Below, one piece after another: positions 1 through 11,636 of a stretch of 64,000 nt of DNA. Below the pieces are notes generated by a model. It was given only the letters and a program-made list of their open reading frames with translations, was not told the origin of the DNA and made no database searches. A program made the position numbers and the translations under genes. The DNA comes from Mesorhabditis belari (Eukaryota > Nematoda > Chromadorea > Rhabditida > Rhabditidae). Each line of letters begins with the position of its first letter. Positions within the stretch are counted from its first letter, which is position 1. Location: the NCBI GenBank assembly GCA_958450365.1, contig CAUEEP010000911.1, forward strand, positions 1,117,001 through 1,181,000, given 5' to 3'.

Positions 1-880
1 CCAGATTTGTTTATTTTGTATATTTGATCGCCAGTCGAGTTGTTGCCAAAAGAGATACGTCGTGACGAAGGTGAGAAAAGAGAAGATAGCCGATTTTGGT
101 TCCTGAAACAAAAAGTAAAATAAGAAACATTTGTTCGCACCTGAATGACGATTGCCCCGAGTTCGGTGGCGGCGAGCGGCCATTCTCTGTGAAATTTCGC
201 CGAGCTTGCCAGGTTGGGTGATTCGAATGATCGCCCATATGTTAAATTTCTAAATCTAAATGAGTTGATTAGTTATGCGTGTCATAAAAAAAACGCACTG
301 AAAACACGGCTGCCTGCCTAAACCGTTCGTTCAATCGTTGTGAGCATCGATGTTCTCTTCGGCATCGTCAAGTGAATTCGCGGTAGTGTGGCTAAACCCG
401 GGAATAATTTTAAATAGTGCTGATACTGCTTAAAAGAGTCAATATTTTCAGTTCTGAAGTGGTTTTGCCACTTCTTTTGCCCACTTCGTTTTGCCCCAAG
501 AGCGCAAAATCGAGCTGAACTCCAGTTCGGGCGACCATAAGCCTACTTCTAACAGCCAAAAACCAACGCAGATCTACCCATACTGCTTCCTAGTTAGGCT
601 TAATCCCTTACGTGCTAGTGCCGGAGTGACCCACTAGTCGAATCGATGAAGAGAAGCGCGAAGACGACAAGCGGTCATTGACAAGGGAAGAGAGCGACCC
701 GACATCAACGAACATGTGATGGCCCTAAAAATGCACATTGTGTTCGTTGATAATAGAAAGGATGCAAAAATCGAGAAGCAAAATCAGCAATTTAATAAAA
801 ACAACCATCCAAGAGCAGCTCCAAAAAATATTGTGAAAACCTTTGCGCAAAACATGGTTTTATACCCCATCAAGCCAGCT
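1..880 (+). repeat. Long interspersed repeat R, copy 1
   Basis: This block recurs, diverged, at about 1520-2350 (inverted), 6890-8260 and 12240-13300. Shared landmarks are 'gccaagttgttgccaaaag', 'gagtcaatattttcag', 'taagcctacttctaacagcc' and 'acatgtgatggccctaaa'. No reading frame is kept open across the copies, so I read it as non-coding or a long-dead gene. It always lies next to an F-box-like gene or fragment, so it probably spread with that cassette by segmental duplication. Confidence 0.8.
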
Positions 881-884
881 TAAT

Positions 885-1510
885 CCTATTGAATTAATTA
901 ACTGAATATTTTCATTTTTCTGTGCCTGCTTTTGCCATCCATATATTTTCGAGTGTCCCCTCTTTGAATTTTCTTTTTGTAGTAAAAGCGAAATGAATCT
1001 TCAGAATCACAGTCAAACCAAATCTTCTCGCAACCCTCAAGCTGTGCGACGATGAATTTCCGGATGAAATCTTTGATCACTTGATCATTGAGTATAGCGG
1101 CGAGTGCGCTATCCAGGTTTCCTTCTTTCTTGATCAATCGGTGGAAATTCCAGAAAAGTTTCTTGAAGGCTTTTTTGAATTCCGTTTCATCTCCAATCGA
1201 TTCACCGACTCCAAATTGTCCAGAAGTCTGTATTGATCGTTGAATTCTAGATGAAAAATTCGAATTTCAAATCGAAGCACAACCTCTCCATTGGAAATGT
1301 CCTCAAATTCTTCATTTCGATTGACGCCATTCTTCCACCTAGAAATAAAAAACTTAGATTTTGAAAATTTAGAAAAATAAAGCTGGAATAAGTCAAAAAT
1401 AAGGCAATCAATCGAGAAATCGACAACTGCTTCAAACAGTAACTTCTCATCGAACAATATTTTATAAATTTATTCCAAGCAACAACAATAACGAGAAAAG
1501 CCAGCAAAAG
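885..1510 (-). pseudogene. F-box-like gene fragment
   Basis: The minus strand carries broken pieces of the same family as 4874-5806. The N-terminal piece has 'MASIEMKN' followed by the F-box start 'FPMERLCFDLK' (about 1255-1330). A middle piece near 898-1137 has 'QVIKDFIRKFIVAQLEGCE' and a 'DSEDSFRFYY' motif. Frame changes, a deletion of the central part and no C-terminal end show that it is dead. An upstream stretch (1450-1507) reads 'MLAFLVIVVAWNKF', a tail also seen upstream of the other F-box copies. It sits between two inverted copies of repeat R. Confidence 0.75.
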
Positions 1511-1519
1511 ATGAGCAAA

Positions 1520-2350
1520 TGACCGTTTTGCTTGTCGTCTTTGCGCTTCTCCTCATCGATCCGACTAGTAGGTCACTCGGAGATTGGTTCGTAAGTGGTT
1601 AAGCCTAACCAGGAAAAAGTAGGGGTAGAACCGCGTCGCTTTTTGGCTGCTAGAAGTAGGCTTATGGTTGCCAGAAAGGGTGTTAAGCTCGATTTTGCGC
1701 TCTTAGAAGTGGCAAAACCACTTCAGCACTGAAAATATTGACTCTTTTAAGCAGTATCAGGCCTATGAACCCCTCAGAGTTTAAATTATCAGAGAACAAA
1801 GTTTTGACAAAAATCGCTTAAAACCATTGCATTATTCGCGTCTTTAAAATTTAGCCACACAACCGTGAACGAGCCCAGGAGGGAGGCAGCCATGTTTTCG
1901 GTGAGTTTTTTTGATTTGACACGCATAACTAATCAACTCATTTAGATTGAGAAATTTAGCATGTCGGCCACTAATCCGACCATTCGAATCACCCAACCTG
2001 GCAACTCGCCGGCGAAATTTCACGGAGAATGGCCGCTCGCCGCCACCCAACTCGGGGTCATCGTCATTCAGGTGCGGATAAGTGTTTCTTATTTTACTTT
2101 TTGTTTGAGAAACCAGCATCGGCTATCTTCTCTTTTATCAACTTCGTCACGACGTATCTCTTTTGGCAACAACTTGGCTGGCGATCAAATGTACAAAGAA
2201 ACAAACTAGCGGAGATACGCTGTTGTCGAAATGATGGCTTGGTTGACGTTTAAAGTTTCAATCAAAGGGTTCTGGTTTCAGGTTCTTGTCGACGATTCTT
2301 CATTGTGTCGATTGTTGGGTGACTGAGTGGATGGACTATTTTGTGGGTAC
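1520..2350 (-). repeat. Repeat R, copy 2 (inverted)
   Basis: This is the reverse complement of the 1-700 block. It starts with 'tgaccgttttgcttgtcgtc' and ends with the 'gccaagttgttgccaaaag' landmark reversed near 2160-2185. Together with copy 1 it makes a large inverted repeat with arms of about 700 bp around the F-box fragment. Confidence 0.8.
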
Positions 2351-3320
2351 TTTTGAGAGATTCTAGAAGGCAATTGAATATGGTCAATTAAGCTTGAGCT
2401 ACACTGTACAACTTTTTGGTTTAGCATGTGGCTATTGCTTCGCCGTCCTCTACACATTACTCACGTTGACAAAGAGGAGATATGCAACGTTTTGGTGAGT
2501 CCTTAATTGAAATAGTATTATTGAAATAATTACGGTAAGTCGATTTACTGTCCTCAGCTCTTTTCTCTTTTACCAAAATTAAACAACTAGAGGGTTCCGG
2601 TAGCTTTTTCAAAGGGCATCTTTATGATAAGCTTCAATACAAGACTCCCCTGTCGACCCCTCGAAATCGGGACCTTTCCGAACTTCTTTTTGGCTGGAAT
2701 GGGAGATATGGGTCTACATAGAAGTACTTTAACCTCGGTAGTAAACTTGGAAACGAACGTAGGTTTTAAAAAAAATCAAAGGTATTTTTTAAATCTACAA
2801 GAGGAACCAGAGGGATTGACTATTCTATCGTACTTCATTTTCCTTTTTCTATTACCATTTTTGAGTTCTTTTTGAGAACAGTCCGGTAACGGTGGTTGGA
2901 GATTTTTCTGAAAAAGCTTTCTCCTTTGACGCTTCTCTACCTTTCTAGCACTGGGAAAGTGAAGGGCAAAAAATTTGACTCTAAATTTGATAGAATTCTT
3001 GAATCGAAGTTTCAGCGTGTTTCAAACTTTAGGCACCCCTTTTGCTATTTATTTATCGGCACTGATCGGATCGCCGATTGCCAGTGGGTTGGGGGAGAAT
3101 TGCATTTAAATAAAAATCTTAATCTTATTTTAAAAACACATACATCTCTACGAACGCACACCACTCTAAAAGTTTTGCAAGAAAATGAAGAAACTACAGT
3201 AGCCACACAGACTATGGCATGCACAGCACTATTTTTGCTCGTTAAAAACTTTTATTTCCAATGAAAATGAGAAAACATTTGGGTGCGCCCGAAAGCGCAC
3301 GGTTACCTGAAAGAATACAT
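2351..3320. other. No supported gene
   Basis: Two plus-strand ORFs (2624-2875 and 2896-3264) have no recognisable motif, signal peptide or splice context and look like chance. A short stretch ending near 3310 ('acatttgggtgcgcc') is repeated at 10000-10070, marking the edge of the F-box cassette duplication. Confidence 0.5.
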
Positions 3321-4300
3321 AAAACGATTTGACTGGGTTTTGAAGGGAAAACAATCCGAAAATTAACATTTTAATATAAAATCCCAATTTTTAGGTCGGC
3401 GAGGAGACGGCGAAAATTATCAAATCCCAGCTGAAGAGATTAAATGAGTAAAAGCTTGATTAAAAGATTTTATATTAAAAAATTCAAAGATTTCCAAAAA
3501 CTTTTCAATTTTCCTTTCATCCTATTGCTCACGGTCTTGGTCAAAACTTTCGGTGCATACTATTGGGTTGGCCGATAAGTAATGCGTCAATTTTAGACAG
3601 AAATATCTTTTCAATAAAGCCATATAAATCAATCAAAATAGTTTTTATCTTTTACGATTCCTATGCCCATTTTACTGGTAGAAGGCGAATTCCTCTTTCG
3701 TAAAAAATCTTTCGTTTTGAGTCAAACTAGTTCTGTACCCATTTTTTGGTATCTTTTTCATCTTTAAAGTGTTCTCTAAGTGTTCGCAGTGTGTAGGCGA
3801 GCATTGTCATGCTGCAGTATGATCTTTTTCAGATCTGGTCTTTTTGTCTCAAGGGCTTTAGCCCGATTCTGAAGTTGATTACCGTATAGTTGAGAGTTAA
3901 GTACTTGCTTGCTATCCTATAACTTCTAGCACTCCCAGTATCCAACAACCCCCAATAACAACCTCAACCGGTCTCTCCGGAACCTCAAAATCTAAAGATT
4001 TCAAATATTATACAAGATTTATAAACTATGGAACGCGCAATAGTACTGTAAAAAACGTCGTTTTGTAAAGAAATTAAAAGATCGTTCGTTTCTCCGAAGC
4101 GATAAAAATTACCCAAAAAGCGAATTGACTGGATTTCCAAGGGAAACAAATAAGAAAATTGGCATTTTAATACAAAAATCTCAATTTCCAAGTCTCATCT
4201 GCATCCCATTGCGAAAGTTGCGAGCGTGGGAACTGCAAAAGTACGGCGAGGAGACGGCGAAAACCGTCGAATTGCAGCCGCTAAAGAGTTCAGCTTGATT
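3321..4300. repeat. Tandem partial duplication split by a mariner relic
   Basis: The segment at 3321-3446 ('gaggagacggcgaaaa', 'catttttaatataaaatccc' type) is repeated at about 4115-4290. A third version lies at 47200-47300. A mariner remnant (about 3565-3960) lies between the first two. No gene is visible. Confidence 0.6.
3565..3960. mobile_element. Truncated mariner-type element
   Basis: Starts with the terminal sequence 'ttgggttggccgataagtaa' after TA. It matches the element at 14741-15486 base for base over long stretches. The two copies also share the flank 'ggtcttggtcaaaactttcg', so the element was copied together with neighbouring DNA. The right inverted repeat is missing here. Confidence 0.75.
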
Positions 4301-4311
4301 TCTCGGCGAAA

Positions 4312-4596
4312 TTAAAAGGTTTCCAAACACCTTTCAATTTTTCCTTCATTCTGTTGCTCACGTAACTCGAAAGCTTTCAAAAAGAAATGGATTTTTATCA
4401 AACTTTTCGAAAAGTCATTTCTCGTCAAATTTCTCTTTTTTGGTGTGGCCTTAACGAATTTTTCATGAATTTCGCAAAATTTCAATTTTTGACGCTTGTT
4501 TTCGTTTTCATTTTCATTTTCTGGAGTTTGTTTTTTGTAGCAAAATCTCGATTTGGAAGGTTTTGAAATGCAAAAAATTCGTTTCGAAGGCTTCAC
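4312..4596 (-). other. Conserved ORF downstream of F-box genes (94 aa)
   Basis: A minus-strand frame of 94 aa with a low-complexity 'ENENENE' stretch followed by 'FCEIHEKFVKATPKKRNLT'. It recurs at 10066-10347 (93 aa) and, decayed, at about 47300-47530, each time 3' of an F-box gene of this family. The protein reading is similar in two copies, but both are AT-rich and basic with no known domain. It may be 3' flanking DNA duplicated with the cassette rather than a gene. Confidence 0.35.
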
Positions 4597-4873
4597 AGAG
4601 CAAAGACGTTAAGAAAAAGATTACCAGAGATTTCCATAAAAATTTGACAACTTCGGAACGCACCAACACTTTCACAGCCCTTTAGACTCCCAAAAAGTAC
4701 CGATAATATCAAACTGTTTTCTTTTCATTTCACAAAAGATTTTAAAACTTTATTTTAAATAATGGAAAAGCAACAGAATATAGCAGATAAAAGACCAATA
4801 ATCTGTCAATTTAAAAAATGGAAACAATGATAGAAAGTCACAAAAATATACAATGAATCATGAAAGAGTGATT

Positions 4874-5806
4874 TTAATCATTTCCATCGACTGGGACGTA
4901 GAAGGCCAAGAAGTAACCAGTATCTCGATCGTCGTATACGCAGATGCAGTCCTTAGTTGAATCAAAACGTCGACGGAACATTGAATTTTCTTCCATGATG
5001 ACATCAGAAACACCATAACGAAAATTTCCAAAATTCCTCACAATGTAGTTCGCCTGTTTGCAAAGTTGAAGACGATTCTCTCCATCGATTCGTCGCATTC
5101 CTGGATATTGTGAGAGATTCAGCGAGAAGCAAAATCCACATAAACAAAGGAGTATAGCAGCATCAGGGTTCTTGCTCGGGATTCCATTGGTGCTGATCAG
5201 TTGAATCATCAAACGAAAGCAAGCCTCTGAATAAATACGCATATAAACGTTTTTGATTTGAGACTTCGACAAGGCGTTGTAGTAAAAGCGAACTGAATCT
5301 TCACTACGACAGCGAAGCCAAACCCTCTCGCAATCCTTGAGTTGAGGTCCCACCATAAAATTCTCGATCCAATCATTCATCATTTGATCATCGAAAGCCC
5401 TGCAGTAGGTAGCCAGTTCTGCTTCTTTCTTGATCGATGCGTGGAAATTTGAGAAGAATCTCTCCAGGGTTTCTATTGGAGACGATTCCTGCCACAATTG
5501 GTCGCACGATCGAATCTTCTTGACGAAAAAAAAGTGAAAAAAGGGACGATCGACATTGAGCTCCATTTCATTTGAATTGGAAAACTTCTTGATCCGAATC
5601 ATTTCATAGAATAATCGAATCCGATAGACGTGCTCTCCAAAAACGATCGAAGGATCCCTCACGAGCATCCCTTGGAATCCTTGATTCACCTTGGCCAACT
5701 CACACACATCCCTTGGTTCCATTTGTTCCATCGCTTCTAACTTCAAATCGAAACACAACTTCTCGATTGGAAATAACCCCAAATTTTTCATTTCGATTGA
5801 CGCCAT
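4874..5806 (-). CDS. F-box-like protein, copy A (310 aa)
   Basis: Single open exon. Residues 12-55 fit a nematode F-box: 'FPIEKLCFDLK', an acidic/Leu stretch, then 'DVCELAKVNQGFQGML'. F-box proteins bind SKP1 and recruit substrates to SCF ubiquitin ligases; that role is known for the family and inferred here. The rest is a family-specific substrate region with 'NGIPSKNPDAAI' and 'YPGMRRIDGENRL', ending in 'FYVPVDGND'. The start is chosen because a splice acceptor (poly-T then ATAG) lies 9 nt upstream of the ATG, as in the other copies. Three more near-full-length paralogues lie in the window (10689, 42886, 48093). It appears intact. It could instead be a non-SCF member of a fast-evolving family. 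Confidence 0.8.
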   Translation of the reverse strand: MASIEMKNLGLFPIEKLCFDLKLEAMEQMEPRDVCELAKVNQGFQGMLVRDPSIVFGEHVYRIRLFYEMIRIKKFSNSNEMELNVDRPFFHFFFVKKIRSCDQLWQESSPIETLERFFSNFHASIKKEAELATYCRAFDDQMMNDWIENFMVGPQLKDCERVWLRCRSEDSVRFYYNALSKSQIKNVYMRIYSEACFRLMIQLISTNGIPSKNPDAAILLCLCGFCFSLNLSQYPGMRRIDGENRLQLCKQANYIVRNFGNFRYGVSDVIMEENSMFRRRFDSTKDCICVYDDRDTGYFLAFYVPVDGND

Positions 5807-5897
5807 TCTTCCACCTATAAAAAAAAAATTAGACTTTGTTTTGACATAAAGAGATGCTTTAAGGCTAACCGCAATGTTAGGAAATAGTGAAGTTGAG

Positions 5898-6594
5898 ATA
5901 TTAGGTTGGCAAGTTATAAACGATCGTTTTTGGGTTTTCTGAAAAACGACTTATCCAAACAGGTTTGCTTGATTCAAAAGCCCTATCCTTAATCTACAAA
6001 ATGGTTTTTTTGAATTTTTGAAAAATGTTTTATTTTAGAACTTTTTCAGGCATTTTAATGTAAGAGTTCAAAATCCTGATTTCTAGCATTCATGAGCTAA
6101 TATATTTTTGAGTGATTGCATACTTTTTAAAATAAAACGCTTCGTTGATTACATAGTTTCCCAAAATTTCAGAACAATCCAATCTTCGGAAGGTTGATTT
6201 TCAAATTAGGCTCAAATTGCACTTTTGTGCTAATTTAATCCATTTTCGTTTGAATTTAAGCAAGATTAAAAAAAAGAGAACGGTTCGATCGATTGGATTG
6301 TTCTGAAATTTTGGGAAACTATGTAATCAATGAAGCGTTTTATTTTAAAAAGTATGCTATCACTGAAAAAATATATTAGCTCATGAATGCTAGAAACCAG
6401 GATTTTGAACTCTTACATTAAAATGCCTGAAAAAGTTCTAAAATAAAACATTTTTCAAAAATGCAAAAAAAAGCCATTTTGTAGATTAGGGATAGGGCTT
6501 TTGAATCAAGCAAACCTTTTTTTTGTTTGGATGAGCCGTTTTTTCAGAAAACACATTACCCAAAAACGATAGTTTATAACTTGCCAACCTAATA
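5898..6594. mobile_element. Palindromic MITE, mariner-type ends
   Basis: Arms of about 300 bp are near-perfect reverse complements. The ends are 'ttaggttggcaagttataaa' and its complement, flanked by TA. A central spacer of under 100 bp has no ORF. The orthologous spot in cassette B (near 11735, 'gagatacaaataaag') lacks it, which gives an empty-site control and fixes the boundaries. Confidence 0.9.
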
Positions 6595-6890
6595 TAAATA
6601 AAGCTAGAATAAGTCACAAATAAGTCAATCCATCAAGAAATCGACAACTGCTTCAAACAGCAACTTTATCATCGAAAAATATTTTATAAATTTATTCAAA
6701 GTAACAACGATAACGAGAAAAGCTAGCAAAACATCACGAAAAGGTACTAAGGCAGTTGGGGAGCACTTGAAATGTGCTCAAATGTAATTTTTCTAGGGTA
6801 ATTGATGGCTTTGATCACGAACAAAACATTTTAAAGGCATTTTTCCAATTAGAAACTTCTGTGCCTCTGCGGCGCGGAGCCGTCTGCACA
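6595..6890 (-). other. 5' flank of F-box cassette A
   Basis: This flank is conserved with 11735-12010 and with the DNA upstream of copies C and D. On the minus strand it holds a short hydrophobic frame related to the membrane tail of gene X (see 44555). No complete gene is visible. Confidence 0.5.
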
Positions 6891-8260
6891 CCAGATTTGT
6901 TTCTTTTGCATATTTGATCGCCAGCCAAGTTGTTGCCAAAAGAGATACGTCAAAATCTTTCAAAAGTACTCACAAAATAGTCCATCCACTCGGTCACCCA
7001 ACAATCGAGACAATGAAAAATTGTAACCTAAAGGCAAAACATTTTGATTGAAACTTTAAACGCCAACCAAGCAATCATTCCGACCACACCGTCTGCACAC
7101 TAGATTTGTTTCTTTTGTATATTTGATCGCCAGCCAAGTTGTTGCCAAAAGAGATACGTCGTGACGAAGTTGAGAAAAGAGAAGGTGGTTCATCCACTCG
7201 GGCAGCCAACATCGACACAATGAAAAATCGTCGACAAAAACCTGAAACCCCAACCGGGCTGGTTCAATCGTTTTGTATGCGTGTGTCAACGCGGGCAATG
7301 TGTAGAGATGGCGAAGCAATAGGCACATGACGAAGTTGAGAAAAGAAAAGAGAAGATAACCGATGTTGGTTCCTGAAACAAAAAAGTAAAAATAAGAAAC
7401 ACTTGTTCGCACCTGAATGACGATTGTCGACGATTGAGTTGGGTCACAGCGAGCGGCCATTCTCTGTGAAATTTCCCCGGCGAGTTGTCAGGTTGGATGA
7501 TTCGAATGATCGCATCAATGGCCCACATGCAGTCGCATTTACATCTAAATGAGATGATTAGTTATGCATATCAAATAAAAAAAACTGACGGAAGACGTGG
7601 ATGCTTGCTCCAACCGGGCTCGTTCAATCGCTGTAGGCATCCGTGTTCTTTTCGACATCGTAAAGTGCATTCGCGGTAGTGTGGCTAAACATGAACGTAA
7701 TTTTAAAGACGCGTATAATGCAATGGTTTTAAGCAATCTTTGTCAAAACGCTCTTTGTTCTGCGACGAATTGAACTCCGAGAAGTTTAGAGGCCTGATAC
7801 TGCTTTAAAGAGTCAATATTTTCAGTGCTAAAGTGTTTTGCCACTTCTAAGAGCGGAAAATCGAGGTTAACCCCACTTCTGGCAACTATAAGCCTACTTC
7901 TAGCAGCCAAAAAGCAGCGAAGATCTCCCCGTACGTTTTCCTAGTTAGGCTTAACCACTTACATGCCAATCCCCGAGTGACCCACCAGTTGAATCGATGA
8001 AGAGAAGCGAAAACGACGCGCCAGACGTTGATCGACGGCGAAAGATAGAGACCCGACATCAACGAACATGTGATGGCCCTAAAGATGGACATTGTATGCG
8101 TTGATAATGAAAAAAATGAGAAGCAAAAACCAACAAATTAACAAAAACAAGAGCAGCTCCGAGAATATTATGGCAACTTTTGCGAAAAACATTTATTTAC
8201 ACCTTCTTAAGCCAGTTTAACGCCGCTCATTTAATTAAGTGAATATTTTCACTTTTCTCT
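6890..8260 (+). repeat. Repeat R, copy 3
   Basis: Matches copy 1 with indels. Its first about 100 bp occur twice (6890-6960 and 7090-7170), a small internal tandem duplication. Short ORFs here (7056-7736 region) are not conserved in the other copies. Confidence 0.75.
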
Positions 8261-9270
8261 CAGAAAGTGACTACAATGCGTACATTGCATATGGTTTTCG
8301 AGTGTCCCCCTCTCCGAATTTTCAGTTTTTACTCCCTTTTTCTTACGACACATTGCAAAATTGCCGGAAAAACGTTTCGATATCTTAGGCAAGAAAAGAA
8401 ATATGACAAAGAACTTTACATAAATTGGAGACATCACGTCATTTATATGATTTATTAACAAAAAATCAATGACCAGCTTTTAACTGGGACAAAACCATAT
8501 AGTTCCATTCCAATAATGTTAAACTTTTAAAAGCAGAATGTTCTTAAGTAAAAATGAAATAAACTCACAGACGAGCCATTATAAAGAAGCAAATTTTGAA
8601 AATATGGCGTGCAGAAAATATGCCGTTCCAGATAAGAAAATTGGCACAGAGAAGTGCCCAAAATGAAACAATTAATGCGTGGCGACGATAATTTCCTGCT
8701 ATAAGCAAACGAAGCAGAAAGAGGAAGAAAACGATCTAGGGTAGACAAGCCGTAAATAATTGGACCCCATGGGGTAGAGGGTGGGGTATATTAGAGGACA
8801 TTATTAGTTTTACGGTTTTTAATTTGGGAATGGATGGCTCCGAGGAACCTCAGTTTGAGTTCTCGTTTAAATGTCATTTAGGTGAAGCGACGGAGAACTC
8901 TCCTCTTCACTCTCCTCCAATCTCATTTTTACCTCACGGAGGACATCAGCTACTTTCGTTTCTTGCGAAAGTAGCGAAATTATTTTCTCGAGAAAAAATT
9001 CCTCTGACTTTCGTTCGAGTGTCCAATTTTCGGCAATTCCTAGGACTTTCGGAATAGTTGGAAATAATCAAAGCTACGATAGATTTACTATTCGAGTTGG
9101 AAAGCTAGAGATTGGCCAGAGAAAATCTGTTATTACTCACAAAAAGGGCAAAACCAGCACTTTTCAATGGAAAATGTAAGAAAAGATGAGAAAACTGATC
9201 TCCTTTTCTGAACATCTTTTTTGCTGAACATTTATCAATGGGTATAAAGAGAAAAAAAGATTTGCCAATG
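8261..9270. other. No supported gene
   Basis: Holds a weak plus-strand ORF (8824-9057, 77 aa) without motifs or splice partners. No repeat structure of note was seen. Confidence 0.4.
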
Positions 9271-9277
9271 GTACAAA

Positions 9278-9496
9278 ATGTTTAAGATGAACAAGTCAAA
9301 AAGATTTATTTTGCACTGTCGAAGAGAAATTATTGGTTCTTTGACAGCTTTCATTTTTTTTTATTGGCTCTTAGGATTTCACATCTATTACAGGCATGGC
9401 AATACTAATGTTAAACCTACAACAATCTGCCGAAGTTACAATGGCTCGTTAAAAAATTACCTCTTGAAAATTGAAAACTACCTCTTTACTACATAA
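9278..9496 (+). CDS. Possible type II membrane protein N-terminus (72 aa)
   Basis: The frame starts 'MFKMNKSKRF', followed by a basic stretch, one strong hydrophobic segment (residues about 20-37, 'GSLTAFIFFYWLLGFHIYY') and a lumenal-looking tail with an N-x-S site and one Cys. This is the layout of a Golgi type II enzyme N-terminus. No downstream exon is recognisable because a transposon relic follows within about 60 bp. It may be a truncated gene or chance. Confidence 0.3.
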   Translation: MFKMNKSKRFILHCRREIIGSLTAFIFFYWLLGFHIYYRHGNTNVKPTTICRSYNGSLKNYLLKIENYLFTT

Positions 9497-9559
9497 AAAA
9501 TTTCATTCGGGAAAGTTTTTCTCAGTCAAATTTGTGGTATTTTTGTCCAAAAAAATTGT

Positions 9560-10005
9560 TTCCAACAAATTCATAGCGCCAGAACAGCTGATATAACGAG
9601 ATACGCATATGAATTGAATATCGAAAATACTCAATTTTCCCTGCTCCTCCAAAAGGAGCTTGACATCAACTTAAATTTGGTTATGCCAGTTCAGCCAAAA
9701 CGTGATATTAAACGCTATTTTTGCATTGAAGAAATATTGAAGAGCTTTTCTTAACAATTTTTAATAGAGAAAAGCGGCCAAATGACAGATCCGCCGGAGA
9801 GATGTCGACTAGCGCTCATTCAAGCGCTTGTTAAATGAGTTGTATAAGTCCAATCGGGAAGTTTTTGGTCGATAAATGTTGCCGAAAATTAGGGCTACAA
9901 TTCTCTATATAACACTTGCCACTTTTGAAATAAATTAGACATTTCCCAAATACTTTTCCAAAAAGTTGTTGCTATAATTCGCGGTCACCCTGTATTTTTG
10001 CTCGT
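9560..10005. mobile_element. Tc/MITE relic
   Basis: The right end 'cgcggtcaccctgtat' and the interior 'gataaatgttgccgaaaatt' match the MITE at 23569-23948. The left end is eroded. No transposase frame is open. Confidence 0.6.
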
Positions 10006-10065
10006 TAACAACTTTTATTTCCAATGAAAATGAGAAAACATTTGGGTGCGCCAGAAAGCGCGCGG

Positions 10066-10347
10066 TTACCTAAAAAACCTTTCAATATTTCCTCCATTCT
10101 GTTGCTCACGTAACACGAAAGCTTTCAAAAAGAAATGGATTTTTATAAAATTTTTCGAAAAGTCATTTCTCGTCAAATTTCTCTTTTTCGGTGTGGCCTT
10201 AACGAATTTTTCTTGAATTTTGCAAAATTTCAATTTTTGCTGCTTGTTTTCATTTTCATTTTTCGGAGCTTGTTTTTTTGTAGTAAAATGTCGATTTGGA
10301 AGATTTTGAAATAGAAAAATTCGCAAATTAGAGCTTTCACAGAGCAA
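10066..10347 (-). other. Second copy of the cassette ORF (93 aa)
   Basis: Paralogue of 4312-4596, with the same 'NENENK' run and 'KFVKATPKKRNLTRNDFSK' block. It lies about 340 bp 3' of F-box copy B, the same arrangement as copy A. Confidence 0.35.
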
Positions 10348-10688
10348 AAAAGTTAAGAAAAAGAATACCAGAGTCCTTAAAAATCCTTAAAAAAAAGAAT
10401 CCTTAAAAATTTGACAAGTTCGGAACGCACCAACACCTTCACAGCCCTTTAGACTCCCAAAAAGTACAGATAATATCAAACTGTTTTCTTTTCATTTCAC
10501 AAAAGATTTTAAAACTTTATTTGAATAATGGAAAAGCAACAAAATATAGCAGATAAAAGACCAATAAATAATCTGTCAATTTAAAAATGGAAACAATGAT
10601 AGAAAGTCACAAAAATATACAACGAATCATGAAAGAGTGATTTTAATCATTTTAATCGACCGGGACGTAGAAGGCCAAGAGTTTACCA

Positions 10689-11636
10689 TTACCTTCCTCG
10701 TCGTACACGTAGATGCAGTCCTTTCCTGAATCCAAACGTCGAAGGAAAACTGAGCTTTTTTCCATGGAGAAAAAAATAAACATCGTAACATGGATTTACA
10801 AAATTTCTCGCAAGATAGTTCGCCTGTTTGAGAAGTCGAAGACGATTTTCTCCATCGATTCGTCGCATTCCTGGATATTGTGAGAAATCTGTCGTGAAGT
10901 CCAAGCTATGATCAAGGAAAATAGCAGCCTCAGGGTTCTTGCTCGGGATTCCATTGGTGATGATCAGTTGAATAAGCAAATTAACGCAATCCCATGAAGA
11001 AGTCTCCATAGCAACGTTTTTGATTTGAGACTTCGACAAGGCGTTGTACCAAACGCGAACAGAATCTTCAGAATCACAGTCAAACGAAATCTTCTCGCAA
11101 TCCTTGAGTTGAGCTGCCACCATAAAATTCCCCATCCGATCTTTGATCACTTGATCATTCAAAGCACTACCGTCGATAGTCAGAAATGCTTCTTTCATGA
11201 TCGATGCGTGGAAATTTGAGAAGAATCTCTCGAGGACTTCTTTTGAATCCTCACGCAGCCCTAATCGATTCACCGACTTCAAATTGGTCAGAAGTTTCTC
11301 GTTGAATTGATGAGAATTCCATAACGACAAGTGATCGCAAGATCGGATATTCTTAACGAAAGAAAAGTCAGAAAAGGGACGATCGACATTGAGCTTCATT
11401 GCATTTGAATTGGAAAACTTCATGATCTTCGGCTGATCGGCGTGGGAGTGAATACGACAAACGTGCTTTCCAAAAATGATCGACGGATCTCTCACGAGCA
11501 TCCCTTGGAATCCTTGATTCACCTTGGACAACTCACACACATCCCTTGGTTCCATTTGTTCCAACGCTTCCAATTTCAAATCGAAGCACAACGTCTCCAT
11601 TGGAAATGAAGTTAAATTTTTCATTTCGAACCGCAT
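10689..11636 (-). pseudogene. F-box-like protein, copy B, C-terminal frameshift
   Basis: Starts 'MRFEMKNLTSFPMETLCFDLK', with an F-box at about residues 11-55. It shares the central 'NGIPSKNPEAAIF' and 'YPGMRRIDGENRLRLL' motifs with copy A. The open frame ends in an unrelated 'FRKGLHLRVRRGR'. A shifted frame over about 10650-10765 holds the family ending ('SGKDCIYVYDEEG' ... 'LLAFYVPVD'). The break is in a T-rich/A-rich homopolymer near 10760-10785. About 40 C-terminal residues are therefore out of frame. This is either a recent pseudogene or an assembly error in the homopolymer. Splice acceptor 'TTTATTTACAG' lies just upstream of the ATG. Confidence 0.75.

Noticed and set aside
2896..3264. 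122-aa plus-strand ORF
   Set aside because: No motif, low-complexity content, and not conserved in the other cassettes, where the flanking DNA is repeated.
8824..9057. 77-aa plus-strand ORF
   Set aside because: No homology features, no splice partners, isolated in AT-rich DNA.
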